Assembly: GCF_905163445.1 (NCBI RefSeq)
Contig: NC_053182.1
Coordinates: 19,737,501 to 19,801,500 of the forward strand
Origin: Pararge aegeria
Taxonomy: Eukaryota; Arthropoda; Insecta; Lepidoptera; Nymphalidae
Reading direction: 5' to 3'
DNA length: 64,000 nt
The notes beneath the pieces are model-generated. The model saw only the letters and a list, made by a program, of their open reading frames with translations, was not told the DNA's origin and searched no databases. Below are positions 1 through 12,480 of the stretch, piece after piece; within the stretch, counting starts at the first letter, position 1; each line of letters begins with the position of its first letter. A program made the position numbers and the translations under genes.

Positions 1-59
1 AAAAACTGTTCCAAAAAACCGTAATGAAAGCGGTGAAAAAACCGCGGGCAACAAATAAG

Positions 60-245
60 AATAGGTTTGAAGCGGCAAAGTGAATGTAGAGCGGCAAGGT
101 GCGGCCGCACCCTTATCCGGCCGCGGCGTCGTCACGGCCGCGCTGTACAAGGAATTATTTGCAATTAAATTCACGTAATAATGTTTACTTTATTCCCATT
201 AATTCAGTTCGCGTCGTGACGTCGGCCGCAGCGTAGCCGGAGCGA
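60..245. other. GC-rich, CpG-rich patch
   Basis: This short stretch is far richer in G and C than its AT-rich surroundings and holds several GCGGCCGC-like and CGGCCGC words. It could be a promoter-proximal CpG-rich segment of a gene lying outside the window, or part of an unrecognised transposon. No open reading frame or splice structure supports a gene here. Confidence 0.3.
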
Positions 246-524
246 TACTTATTTATTTTATTTTTATTGACAAAGTGTTGTGCACTTTTTGGATTACATG
301 TTTGAAAGTGAAGTGAAGTGAAGTGAATGTGTACGGAAACGTTTTTTGGTGCTTCTCTGCAAACTGGTTTGTTTTTCTTTTTTTATTAATTTTATTACAG
401 TTGTAAAGGCGAAACGTGTTAGAGTTTGCTTGAGTGAAATTGCGTTTGTCCATCAGACTCACTTTGAGCTGTTTTAGGACTACAAAATTAGGTAAAAAAA
501 CAAAATACATTGAAGCGCTCGTCT

Positions 525-597
525 ATAAACATAACACAAGTAAGGCTTACTTTGGGGCTAGATAGCGGTATGAGTATTGTCTTACTATATTTATTAG
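525..597 (+). mobile_element. SINE-A 3' end fragment
   Basis: The words GCTTACTTTGGGGCTAGAT and a following AT-rich tail match the 3' end of the full SINE-A copies at 15440 and 63322. The tRNA-like head and central body are missing, so this is a 5'-truncated or decayed copy. Confidence 0.7.
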
Positions 598-1112
598 ATA
601 CGTTGTGCATTTCATGTGGATCAAAATTATCCTTTACAGCATCATTTAGTTGAATATATTAGATGATATCAGACATTTAAAATGGCGAGTAGCAGGCGCA
701 AAATTTAAACTCCCGAAACACAAATTCATATAACATACATATATATACATACATTGCACGCTGGGTCGCCAGTTTGTAATATTAGAATAAATTTTCTAGT
801 TTTTCCAACAATGAATTGCATATTGCATACTATATGTATGTAATTGAACATAGGCAAGTACTATGTATCACTAATAATAGAGAGCACGCCAATGCTCAAT
901 TGTATATATTATGTATTAGTATATGTATATGTACCTATATAGTGACGATCTTATGCTACGTAGGAAGTTATGTTTTATTCCTATATAAGGAATATAATAG
1001 TCCTATTTGTGTATCTGTTTGTTTCGGCAGTAAACCAAACTCAAAAACTAATGAAAGTTTAAAAAAAAAAACAACCTACACTTATCACCTACAACTCTTG
1101 GCGACTAAACAC
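598..1112. other. No feature recognised
   Basis: AT-rich sequence with short chance reading frames only. No repeat family seen elsewhere in the window could be identified here. It ends where the first satellite monomer begins. Confidence 0.5.
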
Positions 1113-1499
1113 ATGATCGATTAAAGTATCAATAGTGGCTCGACCAAAAACACAATTAGAGTATCAATAGTGGCTCGCCCAAATGACACGATTAAAGTAC
1201 CAATAATAGTGGCTCGACCAAAAACACAATTAGAGTATCAATAGTGGCTCGCCCAAATGACACGATTAAAGTATCAATAATACTGGCTTGACAAAAAACA
1301 CGAATTAAGTACCAATAATAGTGGCTCGATTAAAAACACAATTAGAGTATCAATAGTGGCTCGCCCAAATGACACGATTAAAGTATCAATAATAGTGGCT
1401 CGACCAAAAACACGAATTAAGTACCAATAATAGTGGCTCGACCAAAAACACGATTAAAGTATCAATAGTGGCTCGCCCAAATGACACGATTAAAGTATC

Positions 1500-4400
1500 A
1501 ATAGTGGCTCGCCCAAATGACACGATTAAAGTATCAATAATACTTGCTTGACAAAAAACACGAATTAAGTACCAATAATAGTGGCTCGACCAAAAACACA
1601 ATTAGAGTATCAATAGTGGCTCGCCCAAATGACACGATTAAAGTATCAATAATACTGGCTTGACCAAAAACACGATTAAAGTATCAATAGTGGCTCGACC
1701 AAAAACACGATTAAAGTATCAATAGTGGCTCGCCCAAATGACACGATTAAAGTATCAATAATACTTGCTTGACAAAAAACACGAATTAAGTACCAATAAT
1801 AGTGGCTCGACCAAAAACACAATTAGAGTATCAATAGTGGCTCGCCCAAATGACACGATTAAAGTATCAATAATACTGGCTTGACAAAAAACACGAATTA
1901 AGTACCAATAATAGTGGCTCGACCAAAAACACAATTAGAGTATCAATAGTGGCTCGCCCAAATGACACGATTAAAGTATCAATAATACTGGCTTGACCAA
2001 AAACACGATTAAAGTATCAATAGTGGCTCGACCAAAAACACGATTAAAGTATCAATAGTGGCTCGCCCAAATGACACGATTAAAGTATCAATAATACTTG
2101 CTTGACAAAAAACACGAATTAAGTACCAATAATAGTGGCTCGACCAAAAACACAATTAGAGTATCAATAGTGGCTCGCCCAAATGACACGATTAAAGTAT
2201 CAATAATACTGGCTTGACCAAAAACACGATTAAAGTATCAATAGTGGCTCGCCCAAATGACACGATTAAAGTATCAATAATACTTGCTTGACAAAAAACA
2301 CGAATTAAGTACCAATAATAGTGTCTCGACCAAAAACACAATTAGAGTATCAATAGTGGCTCGCCCAAATGACACGATTAAAGTATCAATAATACTGGCT
2401 TGACCAAAAACACGAATTAAGTACCAATAATAGTGGCTCGACCAAAAACACAATTAGAGTATCAATAGTGGCTCGCCCAAATGACACGATTAAAGTATCA
2501 ATAATACTGGCTCGACCAAAAACACGATTAAAGTATCAATAATACTGGCTTGACCAAAAACACGAATTAAGTACCAATAATAGTGGCTCGACCAAAAACA
2601 CAATTAGAGTATCAATAGTGGCTCGCCCAAATGACACGATTAAAGTATCAATAATACTGGCTTGACCAAAAACACGATTAAAGTATCAATAGTGGCTCGA
2701 CCAAAAACACGATTAAAGTATCAATAGTGGCTCGCCCAAATGACACGATTAAAGTATCAATAATACTTGCTTGACAAAAAACACGAATTAAGTACCAATA
2801 ATAGTGGCTCGACCAAAAACACAATTAGAGTATCAATAGTGGCTCGCCCAAATGACACGATTAAAGTATCAATAATACTGGCTTGACAAAAAACACGAAT
2901 TAAGTACCAATAATAGTGGCTCGACCAAAAACACAATTAGAGTATCAATAGTGGCTCGCCCAAATGACACGATTAAAGTATCAATAATACTGGCTTGACC
3001 AAAAACACGATTAAAGTATCAATAGTGGCTCGACCAAAAACACGATTAAAGTATCAATAGTGGCTCGCCCAAATGACACGATTAAAGTATCAATAATACT
3101 TGCTTGACAAAAAACACGAATTAAGTACCAATAATAGTGGCTCGACCAAAAACACAATTAGAGTATCAATAGTGGCTCGCCCAAATGACACGATTAAAGT
3201 ATCAATAATACTGGCTTGACAAAAAACACGAATTAAGTACCAATAATAGTGGCTCGACCAAAAACACAATTAGAGTATCAATAGTGGCTCGCCCAAATGA
3301 CACGATTAAAGTATCAATAATACTGGCTTGACAAAAAACACGAATTAAGTACCAATAATAGTGGCTCGACCAAAAACACAATTAGAGTATCAATAGTGGC
3401 TCGACCAAATGACACGATTAAAGTATCAATAATACTGGCTTGACCAAAAACACGATTAAAGTATCAATAGTGGCTCGACCAAAAACACGATTAAAGTATC
3501 AATAGTGGCTCGCCCAAATGACACGATTAAAGTATCAATAATACTGGCTTGACAAAAAACACGAATTAAGTACCAATAATAGTGGCTCGACCAAAAACAC
3601 AATTAGAGTATCAATAGTGGCTCGCCCAAATGACACGATTAAAGTATCAATAATACTGGCTTGACAAAAAACACGAATTAAGTACCAATAATAGTGGCTC
3701 GACCAAAAACACAATTAGAGTATCAATAGTGGCTCGCCCAAATGACACGATTAAAGTATCAATAATACTGGCTTGACCAAAAACACGATTAAAGTATCAA
3801 TAGTGGCTCGACCAAAAACACGATTAAAGTATCAATAGTGGCTCGCCCAAATGACACGATTAAAGTATCAATAATACTGGCTTGACAAAAAACACGAATT
3901 AAGTACCAATAATAGTGGCTCGACCAAAAACACAATTAGAGTATCAATAGTGGCTCGCTCAAATGACACGATTAAAGTATCAATAATACTGGCTTGACCA
4001 AAAACACGATTAAAGTATCAATAGTGGCTCGACCAAAAACACGATTAAAGTATCAATAGTGGCTCGCCCAAATGACACGATTAAAGTATCAATAATACTT
4101 GCTTGACAAAAAACACGAATTAAGTACCAATAATAGTGGCTCGACCAAAAACACAATTAGAGTATCAATAGTGGCTCGCCCAAATGACACGATTAAAGTA
4201 TCAATAATACTGGCTTGACAAAAAACACGAATTAAGTACCAATAATAGTGGCTCGACCAAAAACACAATTAGAGTATCAATAGTGGCTCGCTCAAATGAC
4301 ACGATTAAAGTATCAATAATACTGGCTTGACCAAAAACACGATTAAAGTATCAATAGTGGCTCGACCAAAAACACGATTAAAGTATCAATAGTGGCTCGC

Positions 4401-4608
4401 CCAAATGACACGATTAAAGTATCAATAATACTTGCTTGACAAAAAACACGAATTAAGTACCAATAATAGTGGCTCGACCAAAAACACAATTAGAGTATCA
4501 ATAGTGGCTCGCCCAAATGACACGATTAAAGTATCAATAATACTGGCTTGACCAAAAACACGATTAAAGTATCAATAGTGGCTCGACCAAAAACACGATT
4601 AAAGTATC
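1500..4608 (+). repeat. Satellite super-unit, copy 1 (3,109 bp)
   Basis: Rare variants in this block recur exactly 3,109 bp downstream. Examples are GTGTCTCGAC at 2321 and 5430, CTCGCTCAAATG starting from 3950 and 7059, the same variant from 4283 and 7392, and CTTGCTTGAC at 4098 and 7207. A few single-base differences separate the copies (for example near 1655 against 4764 and 3408 against 6517). The left boundary was placed where the monomer order stops agreeing, just upstream of about 1500. Confidence 0.85.
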
Positions 4609-7600
4609 AATAGTGGCTCGCCCAAATGACACGATTAAAGTATCAATAATACTTGCTTGACAAAAAACACGAATTAAGTACCAATAATAGTGGCTCGACC
4701 AAAAACACAATTAGAGTATCAATAGTGGCTCGCCCAAATGACACGATTAAAGTATCAATAATACTGGCTTGACAAAAAACACGATTAAAGTATCAATAGT
4801 GGCTCGACCAAAAACACGATTAGAGTATCAATAGTGGCTCGCCCAAATGACACGATTAAAGTATCAATAATACTTGCTTGACAAAAAACACGAATTAAGT
4901 ACCAATAATAGTGGCTCGACCAAAAACACAATTAGAGTATCAATAGTGGCTCGCCCAAATGACACGATTAAAGTATCAATAATACTGGCTTGACAAAAAA
5001 CACGAATTAAGTACCAATAATAGTGGCTCGACCAAAAACACAATTAGAGTATCAATAGTGGCTCGCCCAAATGACACGATTAAAGTATCAATAATACTGG
5101 CTTGACCAAAAACACGATTAAAGTATCAATAGTGGCTCGACCAAAAACACGATTAAAGTATCAATAGTGGCTCGCCCAAATGACACGATTAAAGTATCAA
5201 TAATACTTGCTTGACAAAAAACACGAATTAAGTACCAATAATAGTGGCTCGACCAAAAACACAATTAGAGTATCAATAGTGGCTCGCCCAAATGACACGA
5301 TTAAAGTATCAATAATACTGGCTTGACCAAAAACACGATTAAAGTATCAATAGTGGCTCGCCCAAATGACACGATTAAAGTATCAATAATACTTGCTTGA
5401 CAAAAAACACGAATTAAGTACCAATAATAGTGTCTCGACCAAAAACACAATTAGAGTATCAATAGTGGCTCGCCCAAATGACACGATTAAAGTATCAATA
5501 ATACTGGCTTGACCAAAAACACGAATTAAGTACCAATAATAGTGGCTCGACCAAAAACACAATTAGAGTATCAATAGTGGCTCGCCCAAATGACACGATT
5601 AAAGTATCAATAATACTGGCTCGACCAAAAACACGATTAAAGTATCAATAATACTGGCTTGACCAAAAACACGAATTAAGTACCAATAATAGTGGCTCGA
5701 CCAAAAACACAATTAGAGTATCAATAGTGGCTCGCCCAAATGACACGATTAAAGTATCAATAATACTGGCTTGACCAAAAACACGATTAAAGTATCAATA
5801 GTGGCTCGACCAAAAACACGATTAAAGTATCAATAGTGGCTCGCCCAAATGACACGATTAAAGTATCAATAATACTTGCTTGACAAAAAACACGAATTAA
5901 GTACCAATAATAGTGGCTCGACCAAAAACACAATTAGAGTATCAATAGTGGCTCGCCCAAATGACACGATTAAAGTATCAATAATACTGGCTTGACAAAA
6001 AACACGAATTAAGTACCAATAATAGTGGCTCGACCAAAAACACAATTAGAGTATCAATAGTGGCTCGCCCAAATGACACGATTAAAGTATCAATAATACT
6101 GGCTTGACCAAAAACACGATTAAAGTATCAATAGTGGCTCGACCAAAAACACGATTAAAGTATCAATAGTGGCTCGCCCAAATGACACGATTAAAGTATC
6201 AATAATACTTGCTTGACAAAAAACACGAATTAAGTACCAATAATAGTGGCTCGACCAAAAACACAATTAGAGTATCAATAGTGGCTCGCCCAAATGACAC
6301 GATTAAAGTATCAATAATACTGGCTTGACAAAAAACACGAATTAAGTACCAATAATAGTGGCTCGACCAAAAACACAATTAGAGTATCAATAGTGGCTCG
6401 CCCAAATGACACGATTAAAGTATCAATAATACTGGCTTGACAAAAAACACGAATTAAGTACCAATAATAGTGGCTCGACCAAAAACACAATTAGAGTATC
6501 AATAGTGGCTCGCCCAAATGACACGATTAAAGTATCAATAATACTGGCTTGACCAAAAACACGATTAAAGTATCAATAGTGGCTCGACCAAAAACACGAT
6601 TAAAGTATCAATAGTGGCTCGCCCAAATGACACGATTAAAGTATCAATAATACTGGCTTGACAAAAAACACGAATTAAGTACCAATAATAGTGGCTCGAC
6701 CAAAAACACAATTAGAGTATCAATAGTGGCTCGCCCAAATGACACGATTAAAGTATCAATAATACTGGCTTGACAAAAAACACGAATTAAGTACCAATAA
6801 TAGTGGCTCGACCAAAAACACAATTAGAGTATCAATAGTGGCTCGCCCAAATGACACGATTAAAGTATCAATAATACTGGCTTGACCAAAAACACGATTA
6901 AAGTATCAATAGTGGCTCGACCAAAAACACGATTAAAGTATCAATAGTGGCTCGCCCAAATGACACGATTAAAGTATCAATAATACTGGCTTGACAAAAA
7001 ACACGAATTAAGTACCAATAATAGTGGCTCGACCAAAAACACAATTAGAGTATCAATAGTGGCTCGCTCAAATGACACGATTAAAGTATCAATAATACTG
7101 GCTTGACCAAAAACACGATTAAAGTATCAATAGTGGCTCGACCAAAAACACGATTAAAGTATCAATAGTGGCTCGCCCAAATGACACGATTAAAGTATCA
7201 ATAATACTTGCTTGACAAAAAACACGAATTAAGTACCAATAATAGTGGCTCGACCAAAAACACAATTAGAGTATCAATAGTGGCTCGCCCAAATGACACG
7301 ATTAAAGTATCAATAATACTGGCTTGACAAAAAACACGAATTAAGTACCAATAATAGTGGCTCGACCAAAAACACAATTAGAGTATCAATAGTGGCTCGC
7401 TCAAATGACACGATTAAAGTATCAATAATACTGGCTTGACCAAAAACACGATTAAAGTATCAATAGTGGCTCGACCAAAAACACGATTAAAGTATCAATA
7501 GTGGCTCGCCCAAATGACACGATTAAAGTATCAATAATACTTGCTTGACAAAAAACACGAATTAAGTACCAATAATAGTGGCTCGACCAAAAACACAATT

Positions 7601-7717
7601 AGAGTATCAATAGTGGCTCGCCCAAATGACACGATTAAAGTATCAATAATACTGGCTTGACCAAAAACACGATTAAAGTATCAATAGTGGCTCGACCAAA
7701 AACACGATTAAAGTATC
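4609..7717 (+). repeat. Satellite super-unit, copy 2 (3,109 bp)
   Basis: Direct tandem partner of 1500-4608. Its length equals the offset between the copies, so the two blocks are adjacent without a gap. From about 7868 the monomer order no longer follows the start of copy 2, so any third copy is partial or rearranged. Confidence 0.82.
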
Positions 7718-8801
7718 AATAGTGGCTCGCCCAAATGACACGATTAAAGTATCAATAATACTTGCTTGACAAAAAACACGAATTAAGTACCAATAATAGT
7801 GGCTCGACCAAAAACACAATTAGAGTATCAATAGTGGCTCGCCCAAATGACACGATTAAAGTATCAATAATACTGGCTTGACAAAAAACACGAATTAAGT
7901 ACCAATAATAGTGGCTCGACCAAAAACACAATTAGAGTATCAATAGTGGCTCGCCCAAATGACACGATTAAAGTATCAATAATACTGGCTTGACAAAAAA
8001 CACGAATTAAGTACCAATAATAGTGGCTCGACCAAAAACACAATTAGAGTATCAATAGTGGCTCGCTCAAATGACACGATTAAAGTATCAATAATACTGG
8101 CTTGACCAAAAACACGATTAAAGTATCAATAGTGGCTCGACCAAAAACACGATTAAAGTATCAATAGTGGCTCGCCCAAATGACACGATTAAAGTATCAA
8201 TAATACTTGCTTGACAAAAAACACGATTAAAGTATCAATAGTGGCTCGACCAAAAACACAATTAGAGTATCAATAGTGGCTCGCCCAAATGACACGATTA
8301 AAGTATCAATAATACTGGCTTGACCAAAAACACGAATTAAGTACCAATAATAGTGGCTCGACCAAAAACACAATTAGAGTATCAATAGTGGCTCGCCCAA
8401 ATGACACGATTAAAGTATCAATAATACTGGCTTGACCAAAAACACGAATTAAGTACCAATAATAGTGGCTCGACCAAAAACACAATTAGAGTATCAATAG
8501 TGGCTCGCCCAAATGACACGATTAAAGTATCAATAATACTGGCTTGACCAAAAACACGAATTAAGTACCAATAATAGTGGCTCGACCAAAAACACAATTA
8601 GAGTATCAATAGTGGCTCGCCCAAATGACACGATTAAAGTATCAATAATACTGGCTTGACCAAAAACACGAATTAAGTACCAATAATAGTGGCTCGACCA
8701 AAAACACAATTAGAGTATCAATAGTGGCTCGCCCAAATGACACGATTAAAGTATCAATAATACTGGCTTGACCAAAAACACGATTAAAGTATCAATAATA
8801 G

Positions 8802-9118
8802 TTTGTGCGCAGTGGTGAGCGCTGTGTTCTTTTAAGTGGGAGGACCTAGGTTCGATCCTTGACGTAGGCAATTAAGAGATTTGTAACTACTGAATTTCTG
8901 TAATCTGGTCTGGTTTAGCCGTGGCTAGTTACCACCCTACTGACAAAGGTGTGCCGCCAAGTGATATAGCGTATCAGTACGATGCTGTCTAGAAAGCACA
9001 GGGGTATGGGTTTGATATAACTGTCATACCTCTAACAGGTTGGCCCGATCTTAACTGCATCGTCAGTTACCATCAGGTGAGATTGCAGTCAAAGCCAATT
9101 CGTAACTTAAAATAAAAA
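8802..9118 (+). mobile_element. SINE-C, near full-length
   Basis: The head contains an A-box-like GCGCAGTGGTGAGCG and a B-box-like GGTTCGATCC, consistent with a tRNA-derived RNA polymerase III promoter. The body contains GCCGTGGCTAGTTACCACCC and ends in GGTGAGATTGCAGTC followed by an A-rich tail. The same body occurs at 18661, 28530 (reverse) and 61471. Its first base lies directly against the last monomer of the satellite array. Confidence 0.85.
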
Positions 9119-9158
9119 AATATTCCCGTTTGAAATCCGTTTAGAAATCAGCGATCAT

Positions 9159-9515
9159 AAGGCTATCTCAAAAGTATGTTTTTTTTTAATTAAACAGATT
9201 TGGTGTAGGTGTGCGTAATATAATACACCTAGATGACCTTGTCTGGTGAAGATTCCACAAAAATACGGCGACTATCGATCCAGACCTCGTTATACTTATA
9301 ACTTTATTAAGTTCTGAAGTTGAAACTTGGAAGTAATACCATTGATATCGGATAAGGGCTACCGTACTATTATATTATAAGGCTTTCTCTAATAGAATGG
9401 GTTTTTTTTATTGAAGAGTTTTGATGTTGGTATGCGAAATATAATTCACCTTGATTCAAGAAAAATATTTCGACTATCAATACGGCGACTATCGATCCAG
9501 ACCTCGTCATACATT
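9159..9515. repeat. Imperfect tandem duplication, offset about 217 bp
   Basis: Two segments resemble each other: 9159-9295 and 9380-9515. Both begin with AAGGCT followed by a T-run, contain a TTGGTGTAGGTGTGCG-like stretch, and end with the same 27 bases (9264-9290 and 9481-9507). The middles differ by small indels. No coding content seen. Confidence 0.8.
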
Positions 9516-9519
9516 AAAT

Positions 9520-10387
9520 TAAAAATTTAACTATTTTAGTATTAATCGAATCGTCTAAGCAACATTATTTCGATTATTTATTCTACCACCTAAAAGGGGC
9601 GGTGTACGAATTATTTTACTTATTTTCAGTATGTATTAAGGTAAAGTCAAAGGTAGATACGAAAACGTATAAAGACCACTAGCTGGGAATTTCGCCATTT
9701 AATCAAAATACTTTACAATTTTTTTTACGACGTTAATAGACCATACGTGTGCGCTCGACTCCGCACGCTACTTCTTTCGCACAATAACCTGCCCGCTAAA
9801 CTAAAAAAATTAAGTACTACATTTAAGTAAAGTGTAATGTACTTGAGGACTTCAAGTTTACTGTCCTGTAGATTTGCGTTTTGAATGATGCTTTTGTCTT
9901 TAGAGTTTAAAGTTTTATTATAAGCGCATTAAATGCTTTTAAATATATATGGTTTGCTTCGCATTTTAAAAATTACATCCACATTTTGCGGTTTGCATAA
10001 ATAATTTATTTCTTCTTTCTTTAAGTTGGAGAATAAATGTCTAAATTGTTTTTTTTTTCATTACTCTGATGATTGTATTTTTCAATCTAGGTTAAAAGCC
10101 AATTATTATCCAATTAATCTGTTTGTTTTACGCAAACTAATATAAAACATATAATACATATAATAAAGCAATTATCTCAACCGCTAAACGTTCTAACTTC
10201 TCAGTAACTTATTACATATATGTATTGTAGATTCAATGTTAGTACTATTCTTCGTATTCCTTTATCCATACAAAATCAGATCCATACTCTACAACTATTT
10301 AATATAACGAGGGTATGTGTATGTGTTCTGTTTGTCACCTATAACGTCATATATAAGTTATGTTCAAAGATACTTACATAATATGCT
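9520..10387. other. No feature recognised
   Basis: AT-rich sequence without recognisable repeats, genes or structures, up to the hAT element boundary. Confidence 0.5.
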
Positions 10388-11414
10388 CAGTGGCGGTACT
10401 ACCATACAAGCCGAAAAGCCGGGCTTGCGTTACAATAAATATCTCTTTTAAATTTTTCTCGACTATTCCGAAATGAAATTAACAAAATAATTAAAACTTG
10501 ATAGCAATGAGGATATAAATACAATGTTTTAACTTTTGCTTAATAATGTATATACTCTTTGTCTACTTTACTGCAAGCACTACGTTACTCTGGCAGGTAG
10601 TCTCTGTGGTAGCAACCAGCCGAACGGCGCGGCGCCGCGCCGAACTATCACTATCGCGCTCTTCGCGTGTCTTCGTACGCGATCGGAGGCCCCGCTTTGT
10701 CTCGCTCACACGCATTTGCTTATATGGGGCTTTTATTTTACTGCTCTCTCTCATAGAAATTTCAATGTATTTAGCAGAGACAATCTAGATTATTTAATAA
10801 TTTAGTATGGAGATCAAATGCCAGATTGCGAGTTGAAGTTAGTGAAGATGACTAGCGAACGAATTGAAACAACTTCACGCGTGTCATTGTTTGCGTTACA
10901 ACTAGTTGACACTTGACAGATTCATTATTATTGATTAGTAACTACTTAGTTAGGAGTTTATTATTATTTTTTAGAGTTGAATAAAGCATTTTACTGGTTT
11001 GTTTTCTTAAAAATTATAGTAAATATTGTTAAATATGAGCTCAATTTGTTTGCAAATTGTTTCTGTGGCGAAATCAAAAAATAATTGGCGAACAACAGGT
11101 AAATTTTTGCATATTTTTTTCTAATGAAAATAATGGTTGGAACGCGGCTAGTTACGACATAAATTACCAGGCATCATAAGAATTAAAGAGAGCCGAACTC
11201 AAAGAAACACTTGGGATTACTATGATTACTTTTTAATTTTGGCAAACATTGCACAGAACTTCTTTATCATAATTCGCGTGCTGACCTAACCGAAGTGTTT
11301 TTCAAAGATTTATTGATATGGTTTGTCATTTAGTGACTTAGAGATCATGACGAGTTAAATTTGTGCTTTAGGTAACTGGGCTTGCTCAAATTCAAAACCC
11401 TAGGAACGCCACTG
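10388..11414. mobile_element. hAT-type DNA transposon, non-autonomous
   Basis: The ends are CAGTGGCGGTAC on the left and GTTCCTAGGG-type sequence ending CGCCACTG on the right, so the terminal bases form a short inverted repeat starting CAGTGGCG, as is usual for hAT elements. The flanks are AATATGCT (10380-10387) and AATCTGCT (11415-11422), an 8-bp target duplication with one mismatch. No transposase is visible. A GC-rich core lies at about 10610-10710. A diverged copy of the right-hand 300 bp sits in reverse orientation at 42966. Confidence 0.8.
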
Positions 11415-11599
11415 AATCTGCTTACATAATCTGACCTCTTCCTTGAGGAAGAGACCCGACGCATGAAACCGTTTTTTTTGCAAGTTTGTTACAGTGATTT
11501 TGTAAAGTGGGTAAATAAAATAACACGTTTGATAACTATAACTTGATATGTTTTGTTAAATTTAGTAGCGTTTTTTAAAGTGATTCCTATATAATTTTT

Positions 11600-11735
11600 T
11601 GTATAGTTGTTGTTGGAAAAGAGCAACTGCTGAGTTACTTGCCGGCTTCTTTTCGGTAAGATCTGCCTTCCGAACCGGTGTAAAAGTCACTACAAACAGA
11701 CAAAATTGACCTTTTACGCGAATAAAGCTTTTTGG
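11600..11735 (+). mobile_element. LINE-A 3' UTR fragment
   Basis: Contains GAGCAACTGCTGAGTTACTT, CTTCCGAACCGGTG and CACTACAAACAGAC in the LINE-A order seen at 17063 and 54358. The 3' tail is diverged. Confidence 0.75.
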
Positions 11736-11749
11736 AGTTATACTTCTTT

Positions 11750-12175
11750 AGCGGCGTTAGGAAAAAATCATGGGAGTGAAATTATACGATGTAACGAAAT
11801 GCGCGCGCACATTGTTACACGATTTTAACAGGATGAAGGTAGTTGCGAAACCGAGTGAGAGGGGAATACATCGTCCGCCAGCTGACTTTTTACGATACTC
11901 GCGCACACCGTCACAAAAAACCGACACCCTGAAGTTAGCTATAGTGGGCATTTTAGTTTTTGAAAAAAAGAGTGTCAGAGCTCAATCTGGTGATTTAATT
12001 GATTCAATTGTACTTAAATCTCAAATTTTAATGTTCAGTGAAATGTGATGGTCCGATAATGAGATTACTAGATAATGCATTATAATAAAACTTTCAATGC
12101 GTTAAATACCCTTTTTCTATTGTTAGTGTCGTATTCTCTACAAACTTAGAATACGGCGTGAGATAAAATCATTGT
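11750..12175 (+). repeat. Unclassified repeat X, copy 1
   Basis: The segment containing TCTGGTGATTTAATTGATTC, the AAAACTTTCAATGCGTTAAA run and the TAGTGTCGTATTCTCTACAA end is shared with 41540-42280. In the second copy about 490 bp of other sequence interrupts it. The class is unknown; the short reading frames in it are not conserved between copies. Confidence 0.65.
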
Positions 12176-12182
12176 TTGTTTT

Positions 12183-12480
12183 TGTGATCACCATCTCACA
12201 GTAAATTTATATTAAGCATGAAGTCAGAGCAATTCACATCCAAAGATTTTTATCGTTTAATTAATCCTTAACATTATAATATGATAGCTTACGTTTTATG
12301 TAAACTTTGAACTTATTGAGAGACATCTCAAAGATTTCATTCGGTAATTTGTTATAAAATAATATACAATTGAATTGATTGAATGAATTGCGCTTGAATG
12401 AATTAGCAATTTTATGTAGCCTAGTAAACTGCACAGCGAGTGTATTTTTGCTTCTAAGATTTATATTGTTCCAGTCCATT
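12183..12480 (-). pseudogene. LINE-B reverse transcriptase C-terminus plus 3' UTR
   Basis: The minus strand from about 12479 encodes a peptide with RSKNTLAVQFTRLHKI, LFYNKLPNEIFEMSLNKFK and a KRKLSYYNVKD end. This is the pattern of the extreme C-terminus of lepidopteran CR1/Jockey-type reverse transcriptases, just after the thumb. A related end lies at 23640. The stop is followed by UTR sequence shared with 58560-58650. The catalytic domain is absent, so this is a 5'-truncated dead copy. Confidence 0.8.

Larger units (their letters stand above)
1113..8801. repeat. Satellite-like higher-order tandem array, about 7.7 kb
   Basis: The array is built head to tail from related monomers with the core TGGCTCGACCAAAA then ACACGATTAAAGTATCAATA. 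Five variants recur: a (35 bp, AATTAGAGTATC), b (39 bp, GCCCAAATGACACG), c (38 bp, GAATTAAGTACC), d and e (35 bp, ACGATTAAAG; d begins CTGGCTTGAC, e begins GTGGCTCGAC). They combine as c-a-b (112 bp) and c-a-b-d-e-b (221 bp), so diagnostic variants recur at 112, 221 or 333 bp. No other sequence interrupts the array. Minus-strand frames encode a repetitive peptide only because the repeat lacks stops in places; I do not regard it as coding. Function unknown. Confidence 0.97.

Noticed and set aside
60..245. CpG-rich promoter of a host gene
   Set aside because: The base composition is suggestive, but no coding exon or splice donor follows inside the window, so it is listed only as a composition feature.
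1386..1601. Minus-strand frame encoding a repetitive SFGRATIDTLIV-type peptide
   Set aside because: It is the translation of the satellite array. It stops whenever the monomer phase changes and shows no start context or splice signals.
1113..8801. CRISPR-like repeat-spacer array
   Set aside because: The units are contiguous tandem monomers without unique spacers, and the context is a eukaryotic repeat-rich region.
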